Below, piece by piece: positions 1-9,089 of a stretch of DNA of 64,000 bases. Source of the stretch: Ewingella americana (GTDB lineage Bacteria > Pseudomonadota > Gammaproteobacteria > Enterobacterales > Enterobacteriaceae); contig NZ_RCZD01000019.1 in assembly GCF_006438725.1 (NCBI RefSeq), positions 22,799-86,798 of the forward strand. Direction: 5' to 3'. The notes beneath the pieces were generated by a model that saw nothing but the letters and a program-made list of their open reading frames with translations, ran no database searches and was not told the origin of the DNA. Positions within the stretch are counted from its first letter, which is position 1. Each line of letters opens with the position of its first letter. Position numbers and translations under genes: made by a program.

Positions 1-1368
1 CGCGGTAAACGCCTGGCGATGATTTTTCAGGAACCGATGACCAGCATGAATCCGGTGCTGAAAGTTGGTGAGCAAATCGCCGAAGTGCTGGTGCGTCATC
101 AGCAGATCGGCTGGAAACAGGCGCATCGCGACGCCATCGCTTTGCTCGACCGCGTCGGGATTGTGAACCCGGAACAGCGGGCGAAGCAGTATATTCATCA
201 GCTTTCCGGCGGTATGCGCCAGCGGGTGATGATCGCCAGCGCCATCAGTTGTAAACCTGTCATGCTGATTGCCGATGAACCGACCACCGCGCTGGATGTG
301 ACCATTCAGGCGCAGATCCTCACGCTGTTGCAGGATTTGCAGCAGGAAATGGACATGGGCATCCTGCTTATCACCCATGATCTGAGTGTGGTGGCGCGAT
401 ATGCCGACCGCGCCTATGTCATGCATCAGGGTCATCTGGTCGAACAGGGTCCGGTCGCAGAACTGCTGACGGATCCGCAGGAACCCTACACCCGCAAACT
501 GATCGCGGCTTCACAGCCGGAACCTCTGCCGGAAACGGCGGCAATCAGCGTGGAGAATCCGCTGGTCCGCCTGCGTGAACTGACCAAAAGCTATCCGCAC
601 GCACAATGGCTGCCTTTCGTGCCCGCCCGACGTCAGACCGTGCTGTTTCCCACCTCCTTTGATATCCGTCGCGGAGAAATTCTCGGGCTGATCGGTGAAT
701 CAGGATCAGGCAAAACCACGCTGGGACGCGCCATCATTGGCCTGACCGACGCTGACAGCGGCGATATCGAATTTGACGGCGTTTCCCTGACCCGCGCCAA
801 TGCCGCCACGCGGCATAAAATGCGCAGCAGGGCGCAGATTATCTTTCAGGATCCGTACGCCAGCCTGAACCCGAAAATGACCATTGGTGAACAGATTGCT
901 GAACCGCTGCGGGTGTACAAACTGCGGCCACCGGCGCTGATTCAGGCGCGGGTGGAAGAGTTGCTGAAACGGGTGGGGCTGGAGCCGCATCACGCCAGCC
1001 GCCTGCCCGGTGCCTTTTCCGGCGGCCAGCGTCAGCGCGTGGCCATTGCCCGTGCGCTGGCGTCAGAACCTGAATTGCTGGTGGCGGATGAAGCGGTGTC
1101 GGCGCTGGATCTCTCCGTACGCGGGCAGATACTGACCCTGCTCGATACCTTGCGTCAGCAGTTGGGTCTGACGGTGCTGTTTATCAGCCACGATCTGGCG
1201 GCGGTGAAACAGGTGTGTGACCGCGTGGTGGTGTTGTATCACGGCAACGTGGTGGAAAGCGGGGAGACGGCGCAGGTTCTGATGGCGCCGCAGCATCCTT
1301 ATACCCAGGCTCTGCTGGCCGCCGCGCCGGATATCACGCGGGCGCTGCAACTTCGCAAAGCCAGTTAA
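1..1368 (+). CDS. Peptide ABC transporter, double ATP-binding subunit (5' end missing)
   Basis: The reading frame is open at base 1, so the start codon lies outside the window. Two ABC ATPase halves are fused, as in GsiA and YejF. The first half enters at its Q-loop (IFQEP) and shows signature LSGGMRQR, Walker B (LIADEP) and the switch His (LLITHD). The second half is complete, with Walker [11 protein letters not shown]-loop IFQDP, signature FSGGQRQR, Walker B LLVADE and FISHD. Each half has the C-terminal HPYT/EPYT-type segment typical of oligopeptide transporters. It would energise uptake through the two permeases at 5652-7413, which have no ATPase in their own operon. That pairing is inferred from proximity. 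Its 3' end overlaps the convergent rhodanese gene by 4 bases. Confidence 0.9.
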   Translation, partial: RGKRLAMIFQEPMTSMNPVLKVGEQIAEVLVRHQQIGWKQAHRDAIALLDRVGIVNPEQRAKQYIHQLSGGMRQRVMIASAISCKPVMLIADEPTTALDVTIQAQILTLLQDLQQEMDMGILLITHDLSVVARYADRAYVMHQGHLVEQGPVAELLTDPQEPYTRKLIAASQPEPLPETAAISVENPLVRLRELTKSYPHAQWLPFVPARRQTVLFPTSFDIRRGEILGLIGESGSGKTTLGRAIIGLTDADSGDIEFDGVSLTRANAATRHKMRSRAQIIFQDPYASLNPKMTIGEQIAEPLRVYKLRPPALIQARVEELLKRVGLEPHHASRLPGAFSGGQRQRVAIARALASEPELLVADEAVSALDLSVRGQILTLLDTLRQQLGLTVLFISHDLAAVKQVCDRVVVLYHGNVVESGETAQVLMAPQHPYTQALLAAAPDITRALQLRKAS

Positions 1369-2219
1369 CCGCCGGTCAGCAACGGCAGCTCAGGGTGTTC
1401 GGCCCATTCATGCCATGAGCCGACATACACCGCCAACTGCTGATAACCCGCCCGCTGAAGTGCGGCGTAAACCGTCGCCGCACGTGCACCGCGATGGCAA
1501 TAAATGATGACCTGCCGGTCGGGCTGAAGCCCGGCTTTTACCGCCCGCTGGCGGATCGCCTGCGCACTGAGAAATGCGCCGTCCTGCACCACATCCTCCC
1601 AGAACAACAAGACCGCACCGGGAATGCGTCCGGCACGGTGGCAGCACTCGTGCGCGAACTCCCCGCTGAATTCCGTCGGGCGGCGTGCGTCAAGGATCTG
1701 CGCGCCATTGGCCTGGGCGGCAAGCACTTCATCACGCGTCGCGGTCAGACTTTTCAGGTGTACTGCCGCAGAGGCGGTGTCGGGGTTTGCGGCGCTGATC
1801 ACCGCGCTGTGGCTGGTGCCGGGCTGTAGGGGACGACCAGCCTGCGTCCAGGCGTCGAGTCCGCCGTCCAGAATGAGCGGACTGGCGATGCCGCCGAACT
1901 GCGCAAACCAGGCGCCGCGCGGGGAGCGCATGCCCACTTGCTGCTCAAAAAATACCGGCGTGACGTTGTCACTGATAGCCAGTTGCTGCCAGGCGCGATG
2001 AAACGCGTTCGCCATGCCCTGAACCCCGGCTCCGGTGCTGTCAGGAATGAAATAATCATAAACGTTGAGATGGTGCGCGCCGGGCAAGGTTCCCGCCCGC
2101 CACTGCGCCTGCTCGCGGACGTCAATCAGCGCAAAGGCTTCGCCATTTTTGCTGCGCGCCAGCAGTTCAGCGGCGCTGATCACCCCGTCGCGGGTCAGTG
2201 AACCGTGATTAGTGGCCAA
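1365..2219 (-). CDS. Sulfurtransferase with two rhodanese domains
   Basis: Two tandem rhodanese domains are visible. The N-terminal one contains LIDVREQAQWRAG and lacks an active-site cysteine. The C-terminal one carries the active-site loop CHRGARA, which should hold the persulfide. The family moves sulfane sulfur from thiosulfate or 3-mercaptopyruvate to an acceptor; the loop is neither the classical CRKGVT nor CGSGVT, so the donor is open. I chose a TTG start at 2219 because a GGAG lies about 10 bases upstream and it overlaps the end of the preceding gene. The frame is open to an ATG at 2315, but that start would overlap the upstream gene by over 100 bases and add a poorly protein-like leader. 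It is the last gene of the operon that includes a D-cysteine desulfhydrase, so handling of released sulfur is a sensible role. Confidence 0.85.
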   Translation of the reverse strand: MATNHGSLTRDGVISAAELLARSKNGEAFALIDVREQAQWRAGTLPGAHHLNVYDYFIPDSTGAGVQGMANAFHRAWQQLAISDNVTPVFFEQQVGMRSPRGAWFAQFGGIASPLILDGGLDAWTQAGRPLQPGTSHSAVISAANPDTASAAVHLKSLTATRDEVLAAQANGAQILDARRPTEFSGEFAHECCHRAGRIPGAVLLFWEDVVQDGAFLSAQAIRQRAVKAGLQPDRQVIIYCHRGARAATVYAALQRAGYQQLAVYVGSWHEWAEHPELPLLTGG

Positions 2220-3210
2220 GAGAGAGTGACTCCGTAAACAGCGGTAAAAGGGTGCCGGTACCGCATTCGGCGGCCTGTTGCAGAACCCGCGACGCGAGGG
2301 CAATGTCGAAAACATTCAGGCCAAAGGAAGAGAAATACACGCTGTCATCCGCTGCCGGTCGCCAGCCGTCGATCAGCAGATTACTCAGGTCGGCGTCCAC
2401 CCGTTGCGGCGGGAATAAACCGGCACGGTACATCTGAAACAGGCTTTTGGCGCTGGTTTCACAGAAATCTCCCCACAGATCGACCACCACGCGGGTAGCG
2501 CGGCTGATGGCCTCAAAGGTCACTTCGTGATACCCCACCTGAATCACCAGCCGGCCGGGAAGGATGGCCTCAGTGCCAAGCAAAGGCGCGGCGGCGCTGG
2601 TGCAGGTGATCACTGCATCAGCCTGCTGGGTGATGGCTTCCTCAAGATCCGTCACTCTGACCAGCGGCCACGGCAGATTTTTCGCACTGACCGGCAGTGC
2701 AGCAGCACTGCGATCCCACCAGCTTACCTGTTGCAGAGCGGGAAAAAGCTCACGCAGCATGTCGAGATGCGCCACCGCCTGCACGCCTGCGCCCAGCAAC
2801 AGAATGCGTTGCACCGGACGCGGCGCGGCCAGGCGCAGGGCAATCGCGGAAACCGCCGCCGTGCGTGTGGCGGTCAGCGCACGGCTTTCGACCAGCCCGA
2901 GTGGCAGGCCGTCATCCGCGCGGTTTATCAGCGTCAGCGCCATAGCCTGCGGCAGTCCGTCCTGTGCATCCGGGCGGTGCGCGGTCCATTTCACGCCTGC
3001 GGCGTTGAAACGTCCGCCGACGCAGGCGGGCAGCGCGTAGGCTTTTCCCCGTGACGAACCGAGATCCACGTGAGTTTCCGCTGGCATCTGTGCCTGTTGC
3101 TGACGCATGAGTGTGACAACGTCACAAACATCGTCCACCGCAGCCTGTGCCCGCGTCCCGCCGAGGCTGATCACATCCTGCTGACTCAGATAGCGAAAAC
3201 CTGGGGTCAT
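2209..3210 (-). CDS. Ornithine cyclodeaminase / mu-crystallin family NAD(P)-dependent enzyme
   Basis: This 333-residue protein has the family layout: an N-terminal substrate lobe with a conserved lysine (GVKWTAH), the SRALTATRTAA segment, and a Rossmann fold beginning ILLLGAGVQAVAHL. The family includes ornithine cyclodeaminase, alanine dehydrogenase and ketimine reductases acting on cyclic imines such as those formed from sulfur amino acids. The sequence alone does not settle the substrate. It starts one base after the stop of the D-cysteine desulfhydrase gene and overlaps the rhodanese start, so it is almost certainly co-transcribed. Given those neighbours, a ketimine- or thiazoline-like substrate is an attractive inference. 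The ornithine reaction remains possible. Confidence 0.85.
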   Translation of the reverse strand: MTPGFRYLSQQDVISLGGTRAQAAVDDVCDVVTLMRQQQAQMPAETHVDLGSSRGKAYALPACVGGRFNAAGVKWTAHRPDAQDGLPQAMALTLINRADDGLPLGLVESRALTATRTAAVSAIALRLAAPRPVQRILLLGAGVQAVAHLDMLRELFPALQQVSWWDRSAAALPVSAKNLPWPLVRVTDLEEAITQQADAVITCTSAAAPLLGTEAILPGRLVIQVGYHEVTFEAISRATRVVVDLWGDFCETSAKSLFQMYRAGLFPPQRVDADLSNLLIDGWRPAADDSVYFSSFGLNVFDIALASRVLQQAAECGTGTLLPLFTESLSLGH

Positions 3211-3211
3211 G

Positions 3212-4210
3212 TTAATGCTCCAGTAATGTCTTAGCGAAAGGATACAGCGCCGGAGAACCCCCGCAGTGGACGAAAATCACCCGCGAACCGGCGCTGATTT
3301 TGCCCTGTTCAGTCAGGCTTATCAGGCCGTGCATGGCTTTGCCGGTATACACCGGATCCAACAGCACCCCTTCTGCCTGCGCGACACGGTAAATGGCGTC
3401 GATGCCGCCCTCTGAAGGCACGCCATAAGCGGTGCCGACAAAGCTGTCCTCGATCCAGATATCCTCCGGTTGCCAGCGTTGCGGCCATTCGAGCAGGTCG
3501 GCACAATCCTGCGCCATTGCGGAAATCCGTTCCTGAAACCATGCCGCTTTGGCACTGACGCTGATCCCGACAATTCTGGTCTCTGGCCAGTACTGACGCG
3601 CGCCGACGTACAGCCCGGCGAGCGTGCCGCCGGAGCCGGTAGGGGCGACGATAACGTCAGGCGGCGGCTGATGACGCTCCCTGAGCTGGATATCCATTTC
3701 CTCAATCGCGCGGACATACCCCAGCGCGCCGAGCGGGGTAGCACCGCCCAGCGGAATGATCAGCGCCTTTTCACCCCGTGCCTGCGCCGCCTCAGCGTGG
3801 GCGTTCATTGCCCCCTCAATCTGAGTGAAGTAGCCATCGGGATCGAGAAATTCCAGCTCGGCGCCAAACAGCTTGTCGAGCAGGAGATTGCCCTGATAGG
3901 TTTCAGGTTGATTGCCGCGCAGCACCAGCACGGGTTTCATGCCGAATTTACGTGCCGCCGCCGCCACCATCCGCGCATGGTTAGACTGGTGGCCGCCGGT
4001 GGTAATCACCACCTTGACCTGCTTATTGCAGGCGTCGGCCATCAGGTATTCCAGCTTACGGACTTTGTTACCGCCACCACCGAAACCGGTGTAATCATCA
4101 CGTTTGATATCCAGCGTGATGCCCAGCGACGTCCCCAGCGCGTCAAGACGCTCGAGGGGCGTGGGGAAAAACCCCAGTGACACTCTTTCAAAATCATCTG
4201 ACTGTTTCAT
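3212..4210 (-). CDS. dcyD: D-cysteine desulfhydrase (PLP-dependent)
   Basis: This is a 332-residue member of the fold-type II PLP family that contains D-cysteine desulfhydrase and ACC deaminase. The motif GGGGNKVRKLEYL holds the PLP-binding lysine, followed by TTGGHQSNHAR, which contacts the cofactor and substrate. A glycine-rich phosphate loop is seen at PTGSGGTLAG. Length and motifs match enterobacterial DcyD, which converts D-cysteine to pyruvate, ammonia and hydrogen sulfide in the cytoplasm. It lies 17 bases after the M20 gene and one base before the next gene. The ribosome site is weak (AGCAGG about 10 bases before ATG). A related desulfhydrase acting on another sulfur amino acid cannot be excluded. 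Confidence 0.9.
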   Translation of the reverse strand: MKQSDDFERVSLGFFPTPLERLDALGTSLGITLDIKRDDYTGFGGGGNKVRKLEYLMADACNKQVKVVITTGGHQSNHARMVAAAARKFGMKPVLVLRGNQPETYQGNLLLDKLFGAELEFLDPDGYFTQIEGAMNAHAEAAQARGEKALIIPLGGATPLGALGYVRAIEEMDIQLRERHQPPPDVIVAPTGSGGTLAGLYVGARQYWPETRIVGISVSAKAAWFQERISAMAQDCADLLEWPQRWQPEDIWIEDSFVGTAYGVPSEGGIDAIYRVAQAEGVLLDPVYTGKAMHGLISLTEQGKISAGSRVIFVHCGGSPALYPFAKTLLEH

Positions 4211-4227
4211 AATAAATAACCTGCTAA

Positions 4228-5655
4228 TTATATTGACGACTTTCCCGGGTGTTGCCGCAAAGCACCGGCGGATTCCTCCACCGGCGCAGAAAATGAGGGT
4301 TCATGATGAAAAAAACGGATCCAGTCGGTGACCGATTGCTGGAAACGTTGCAGCCCGCGCAGGGTGACGAATTCGTTCACGCCGTGCGCATTGCCGCCGT
4401 GCCCGAGCCCGCCGAGCAGAAATGCCGGGGCCACGCGGGCAAAGGTATAAGCCGGTGCACAGCCGGGCGCCCATGGCCAGATCTGTGGCACGGCGTCCTG
4501 CGCCTGATAGCTGGCGAGCAGGGCATTGACTCCGGCGCTGCCAAAGGGGAAACGGTGTCCGGGGTAGCTGTCGTCGAGTTCCAGTTCCACGCCGGCGAAC
4601 TCAGGCCGGGCCAGTGTCTGGCGGATACCGGCCAGCAACTGTTCGCCGTCGATGCCGGGCGGGACGCGCAACGCAAATTCCGCGCTGGCGCTGTGCGGAA
4701 TGACGCCGCGAGCCTCCAGCGGGTCGCTGCGGATCTCCGAAATGTTCAGCACCGCACCATTGATTAACTGTTGCAGGCAGGCCAGCGTATCGCCGCTGAC
4801 GTTCAGCCGTTCGCTGTGGCGAAAACGCAGCTCATCTTTAATACTGAACTGTTCCGCCAGCGTGCGCAGCAGGGTGTTGGCCTCTTCATCTACCCGCTGG
4901 CGGGCGAGTACGCCGCTGTCGTGTGCTGGCGCGATAGCATAAAGAGCGGCAATCAGCCGCCAGAGGGGATTGGCAATCCAGTTCGAGTTACTGGCGTGGA
5001 TAGCCGCGTGCGGGCCACCCCAGGCCCCGCCGCGAACCCGCAGACGGCCACCGCTCAGGCCGCTGAAACCGAGGTACACCCGTGGTTTTCCACCGCCGTA
5101 TTCGCACAGCGACGGGAAAAACACCGCCGCAGCAGGTGACACCGGGCAGGGATCCTGTGCCAGATATCGGCGTAACTGGCCGCTGCCCACTTCTTCTTCA
5201 CCCTCGAGAATGATCTCCAGATTGACGTCGAGTTCACCCGCATCGCACAGGGTTTTGACCGCCATTAGCATCCCAGCCAGCGGCCCTTTGTTGTTCTCCG
5301 CGCCGCGCGCCACAAAGACCGGACCGACGCCCGGCCAGTCGGAAATGCCACCGCTAAACGGCGGGAATTCCCAGCCCGCCGGGGCGGCAGGCATCACGTC
5401 ATACATGTTGTAGAGCACCAGCGTTTTCTGTGCCTGCCGGTCGATGCGCATGTGCACCAGCGGCGGCGCGTTCTGCGCCGTTTGCTGGCTGACCGCCAAG
5501 ACCGGCATGCCGTGCAGCTCGCGGCCGATCCAGTCTTCCAGCCACTGCGCCAGCGCGCGCTGTTGTTCAGGCTGGCCGGACACGCTGGCGAACGGCGTGA
5601 TGGCGGACAGCAGATCAAGCGTAGGTTGCAGCAATGGCGGGATGGAAAGCGTCAC
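4228..5655 (-). CDS. M20-family metallopeptidase-like protein
   Basis: This 475-residue protein has M20 architecture, with catalytic-domain segments around residues 60-170 and 370-460 and an inserted lid domain. The general-base segment ILEGEEEVGS (about 149-158) and the C-terminal ligand segment GGNAHGVNE are intact. Two other metal-site motifs are altered: the usual GHxD motif reads NMYD (Met84 where His is expected) and the usual RGxxDxKG reads RGAENNKG (Asn121 for Asp). In this family these residues bind zinc, so activity may be altered or lost, or this may be a conserved variant subfamily. There is no signal peptide, so it is cytoplasmic. It overlaps the upstream permease gene by 4 bases. 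Its expected job is hydrolysis of the imported peptide or acyl-amino acid. Confidence 0.85.
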   Translation of the reverse strand: MTLSIPPLLQPTLDLLSAITPFASVSGQPEQQRALAQWLEDWIGRELHGMPVLAVSQQTAQNAPPLVHMRIDRQAQKTLVLYNMYDVMPAAPAGWEFPPFSGGISDWPGVGPVFVARGAENNKGPLAGMLMAVKTLCDAGELDVNLEIILEGEEEVGSGQLRRYLAQDPCPVSPAAAVFFPSLCEYGGGKPRVYLGFSGLSGGRLRVRGGAWGGPHAAIHASNSNWIANPLWRLIAALYAIAPAHDSGVLARQRVDEEANTLLRTLAEQFSIKDELRFRHSERLNVSGDTLACLQQLINGAVLNISEIRSDPLEARGVIPHSASAEFALRVPPGIDGEQLLAGIRQTLARPEFAGVELELDDSYPGHRFPFGSAGVNALLASYQAQDAVPQIWPWAPGCAPAYTFARVAPAFLLGGLGHGGNAHGVNEFVTLRGLQRFQQSVTDWIRFFHHEPSFSAPVEESAGALRQHPGKSSI

Positions 5656-6566
5656 AGGCGGATCCTCGGGTTCAGTACCACATACAGCAGGTCGATAATC
5701 AGATTGATGGCCACAAAGACCAGCGCCGCGAGCAGCACAATGGCCTGAACCAGCGGGAAATCGCGGTTCTGGATCGCCTGCACGGCGAGGCGGCCAATTC
5801 CTGGCCAGGCAAAGATGATCTCAGTGACCAGCGCGCCACCGAGCAGCGAAGCGAAATACATGCCCTGCACGGTGACCACCGGGATCAGCGCATTACGCAA
5901 CCCGTGACGCACGACGATACGCCAGCGGCTCAGGCCTTTGGCACGGGCGGTGCGGATGTAATCTTGCTGCATGACGTCAATCAGGCTGGCGCGGATCAGC
6001 CGCGCAATAGCACTCATGTAATACGCACCGAGGCTGATGGCAGGCATCACCAGTTGGCTGGCACTGCCATAACCGCTGGACGGTAGCCAGCGCAGGTTCA
6101 GGCTGAAAACGATGATCAGCAGCAGCCCGAGCCAAAAGACCGGCACCGCCTGACCACTGAATGCCAGCAATCGGCAAAGCAAATCCCACACGCTGTTCTG
6201 ATATAAGGCACTGACGATCCCGAGCAGCAGCCCGGCGGCGGTACTCCACAGCAGAGCGGTGACGGCTAATAGCAGGGTGGCCGGCACCCGCTGACCAATC
6301 AGCTCGGTGACCGGCTGGCTGTAACGCAGCGAATCGCCAAGATTGCCCTGCAACACGCCAGTCAGGTAGTGCCAGTATTGCCAGGTCAGCGAACGATCAA
6401 AGCCCATGCTGTGACGGAAATGCTCAATTTCCTGTTGACTCGAACCGGGCGGCATCATCACTGCCGCGGGATCGCCGGTCAGATGCAGACTGTAGAAAAT
6501 CAGCAGAGAAACGCCAAACATCACCAGCACGGACTGGGCGAGGCGTTGCAGGATATAACGCAGCAT
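5652..6566 (-). CDS. Peptide ABC transporter permease, DppB/GsiC type
   Basis: This 304-residue inner-membrane protein has about six membrane helices. The N-terminus MLRYILQRLAQSVLVMFGVS and the extracytoplasmic loop following the first helix are typical of DppB-type permeases. The EAA-like coupling loop is at RTARAKGLSRWRIVVRHGLR, about residues 205-225. It is the partner of the DppC-type permease just upstream, one base away. It overlaps the M20 gene that follows by 4 bases, so translation is coupled along the operon. Whole-family resemblance is to dipeptide, glutathione and nickel importers. The actual cargo is unknown. Confidence 0.93.
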   Translation of the reverse strand: MLRYILQRLAQSVLVMFGVSLLIFYSLHLTGDPAAVMMPPGSSQQEIEHFRHSMGFDRSLTWQYWHYLTGVLQGNLGDSLRYSQPVTELIGQRVPATLLLAVTALLWSTAAGLLLGIVSALYQNSVWDLLCRLLAFSGQAVPVFWLGLLLIIVFSLNLRWLPSSGYGSASQLVMPAISLGAYYMSAIARLIRASLIDVMQQDYIRTARAKGLSRWRIVVRHGLRNALIPVVTVQGMYFASLLGGALVTEIIFAWPGIGRLAVQAIQNRDFPLVQAIVLLAALVFVAINLIIDLLYVVLNPRIRL

Positions 6567-6567
6567 A

Positions 6568-7413
6568 TCAGTCGAGCCTCGTGTGGGTTTTACGCAGCAG
6601 ACTGTCGCCGAGCAGGTTGCAGCTCACCACCAGCGCGGCAATCACCAGCCCTGGATACAGCACCAGCCACTGAGCGAGCAGCATGTAAGAGCGGCCTTCG
6701 CCGATCAGATTGCCCAGCGTCGGCGTCGGCGGCTGAATACCCATTCCGAGAAAACCAATCGACGCTTCCAGCACGATCAGGCGCGGAATGTCCAGCGTCA
6801 GCAGGACAATCAGCGGCGTCAGCAGGTTAGGGAACACATGGCGCAGTAAAATGCGTGGTGCGGAGAACCCCATGGCTTTCACTGATTCGATGTATTCCAG
6901 TTCGCGGATTTCCAGCGTTTTGGCACGGGCAACGCGGGCGTATATCGCCCAGCTGGTCACGCCCATGATGAGAATGATATTGGTGAGCGAGGCACCAAAC
7001 AGCGCCATCACCAGTAAGATCAGCAGGATAAAGGGCACGGCGAGCTGAATATCCATCAGGCGCATGATCAGCGCGTCCAGCCAGCCACCGGCATATCCGG
7101 CAATCATGCCCAGCAGCGAGCCGGTCACTGCGGCAATGGCCGCAGCCAGCAGCACGATCATCAGCGAAAGCCGGGTGCCGGAGAGAATGCGTGAGAGTAA
7201 ATCGCGGCCCAGTTGGTCAGTGCCCAGCAGATGGTGAGCGCCGGGCGCAGAAAACGCCGCCGCCAGATCGTTGGTTAACGGATCCGGTAGCGGTAACCAC
7301 GGCGCAAGGAGCGCCGGGATGATGACGAGTAACAGCAACAGCCCGCCGAGAATGCCGTCGCCATAAAACCGGCGACGGGGTTTTCGCTGCAAAGCTGAGC
7401 GCAGTGAAATCAT
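6568..7413 (-). CDS. Peptide ABC transporter permease, DppC/GsiD type
   Basis: This 281-residue permease has a short cytoplasmic basic N-terminus, a first helix near residues 20-42, and the marker segment LLGTDQLGRDLLSRILSGTR that characterises DppC-type subunits. The coupling loop is at ESVKAMGFSAPRILLRHVFPN. It would pair with the DppB-type permease encoded next and with the double ATPase encoded at 1-1368. Its start overlaps the stop of the binding-protein gene by 4 bases. No separate promoter is evident. Confidence 0.93.
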   Translation of the reverse strand: MISLRSALQRKPRRRFYGDGILGGLLLLLVIIPALLAPWLPLPDPLTNDLAAAFSAPGAHHLLGTDQLGRDLLSRILSGTRLSLMIVLLAAAIAAVTGSLLGMIAGYAGGWLDALIMRLMDIQLAVPFILLILLVMALFGASLTNIILIMGVTSWAIYARVARAKTLEIRELEYIESVKAMGFSAPRILLRHVFPNLLTPLIVLLTLDIPRLIVLEASIGFLGMGIQPPTPTLGNLIGEGRSYMLLAQWLVLYPGLVIAALVVSCNLLGDSLLRKTHTRLD

Positions 7414-8903
7414 TTAAGCCTCAGATCAAACAGCGGAATACGGGAGTCTGCGCGGCCGGTGAAGGTCACATCGTCGGCACTGGCGTAAAGTGAGTCTTCT
7501 TTATACAACGGGATCAGCGGTTGCTGCTGAGCAACCCACTGCTGGATCTGCTGCAAAATCTTCTCACGTTTGGCCGGATCCACCGTGGTGCGGCTGCTGT
7601 TGAGCAACGCATCCAGTTCCGGTGAATTCACCGTCGAATAGGGTTCTCCAGAATGCAGGATCGGATACAGCGCGGCATCGGCATCCAGCGTCTGGGTGGA
7701 GCCCCACGCCAGCATGTACATCGGCGCCTGTTTCTGCGAGGCCACCTGCTGGGTATAGACCGACCATTCCGGCACTTCCAGTTCGGCTTTTACGCCAATG
7801 GCAGCCAGATCCTGCACAATCGCCTGGGCGACGTCGGCGCTGGCGATATAACGGCGCGGCGCCTGGAAGCGCAGGGTGAATCCTTGCGGATAACCCGCTT
7901 CCGCCAGCAGGGACTTCGCTTTGGCGATGTCCTGTGCCGGAGCCGGGATCGCGTCATAACCAAAGTCTTTCGGTCCGGCCATCGTGCCGGTGGGTGTACC
8001 GAAACCGTGCAGCAAATCGCGGGTATACGCCGTGCGGTTGAGAGCCAGAGACAGCGCCTGACGAACGCGGACATCATTCAGCGGTTTCTGATCGTTCTTC
8101 AGCCCGAGATAAATCGTCAGGCCGCCATTTTTGACCTGTTCCAGATGTACGCCGGGTTTATTCTTCAGCGCGGGCACCAGATCGGCCGGAACGCCATCGA
8201 CCAGTTGTACTTCGCCGGTCAGCAGAGCGGTGATTCGGCCGGTCGCTTCAGGAATCGGCCGCCAGGTGACTGTGTCGATCGCAGGTTTGCCACGCCAGTA
8301 ATCGGGATTGGCCTGCATCACCACTTTTTCATCCGGGATAAAGGTTTCCAGCCTGTAGGCACCGGAACCCACCGGTTTACGGGCAAATTCCGCCGCGCCC
8401 ACTTTGGTGACATATGCCGGTGGCACAATATAGGTCGGATAGCGGCTCATGCGGGTTGGCAGCAACGGGTCAGGGCCGCTGGTGTGAATTTTCACCTGAT
8501 ACTCACCGGTGATTTCCACTGACTTGATAGTGCGGATATAAGAGATGGTTGGCGCGTGGTTGGCCGGATCGAGTATGCGATCGATGGAGAATTTTACTGC
8601 CTGCGCATTCACCGGTTCGCCGTCACTGAACTTCACGCCTTCACGCAGGGTAAACTCCCAGGTGGTATCGTCGAGTGATTTCCAGCTCGTCGCCAGCCCC
8701 GGCTGCAACTGCATATTGGCATCGCGCAGCACCAGCGTATCAAAAAGATTATCCACCAACGTGGCGGATTCTTTCAGGAACCCGGGATCCATCGCCGTGG
8801 CAGACGTGGTTTGCGCGATCACCAGTTCAGAGGCGAAAGCCACCGGGGTGGTCAGGCTGATGAGCAGAGCCAGTGAAGCCAGTTTAAAGGCAGGTATTCT
8901 CAT
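7410..8903 (-). CDS. Periplasmic peptide-binding protein (SBP family 5)
   Basis: This 497-residue protein begins with a Sec signal peptide (basic MRIPAFK, hydrophobic LASLALLISLTT, cleavage near AFA-SE). The mature part follows the family-5 pattern, including LATSWKSLDDTTWEFTLREG and VKFSDGEPVNAQAVKFS near residues 70-105. Family members deliver peptides, glutathione or nickel to DppBC-type permeases. It is the first gene of the minus-strand operon and its promoter must lie in the 186-base gap shared with the divergent GntR regulator. Ligand identity cannot be read from sequence. The downstream enzymes point to a sulfur-containing peptide or amino-acid conjugate. Confidence 0.93.
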   Translation of the reverse strand: MRIPAFKLASLALLISLTTPVAFASELVIAQTTSATAMDPGFLKESATLVDNLFDTLVLRDANMQLQPGLATSWKSLDDTTWEFTLREGVKFSDGEPVNAQAVKFSIDRILDPANHAPTISYIRTIKSVEITGEYQVKIHTSGPDPLLPTRMSRYPTYIVPPAYVTKVGAAEFARKPVGSGAYRLETFIPDEKVVMQANPDYWRGKPAIDTVTWRPIPEATGRITALLTGEVQLVDGVPADLVPALKNKPGVHLEQVKNGGLTIYLGLKNDQKPLNDVRVRQALSLALNRTAYTRDLLHGFGTPTGTMAGPKDFGYDAIPAPAQDIAKAKSLLAEAGYPQGFTLRFQAPRRYIASADVAQAIVQDLAAIGVKAELEVPEWSVYTQQVASQKQAPMYMLAWGSTQTLDADAALYPILHSGEPYSTVNSPELDALLNSSRTTVDPAKREKILQQIQQWVAQQQPLIPLYKEDSLYASADDVTFTGRADSRIPLFDLRLK

Positions 8904-8999
8904 TTACGGTCATTCCCAAAGTGAAGCCGCCAGAAGCATTGACGGAATTAAAGTTTAATCAGGGCGTTTTTAAACGTTCAATTAATGCTCAATTTCTTA

Positions 9000-9026
9000 A
9001 TACATGATATATCCTATATAATGTAT
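9000..9026. promoter_or_regulatory. 27-bp palindrome, probable GntR operator
   Basis: Outer arms ATACAT and ATGTAT flank inner arms ATATA and TATAT around a centre at 9013. Of 13 base pairs, 11 are matched. The element lies in the only intergenic gap between the transporter operon and the divergent FCD-type GntR gene, 64 bases before the regulator start. Position, symmetry and AT richness fit an autoregulated GntR operator that also controls the transporter operon. Binding is inferred. Confidence 0.6.
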
Positions 9027-9089
9027 TTTTGGCAAGCTACAGTTTAAACCGCAAAAGAAAAGCCATAATTTTGCTAAAGGAAATGTCAC

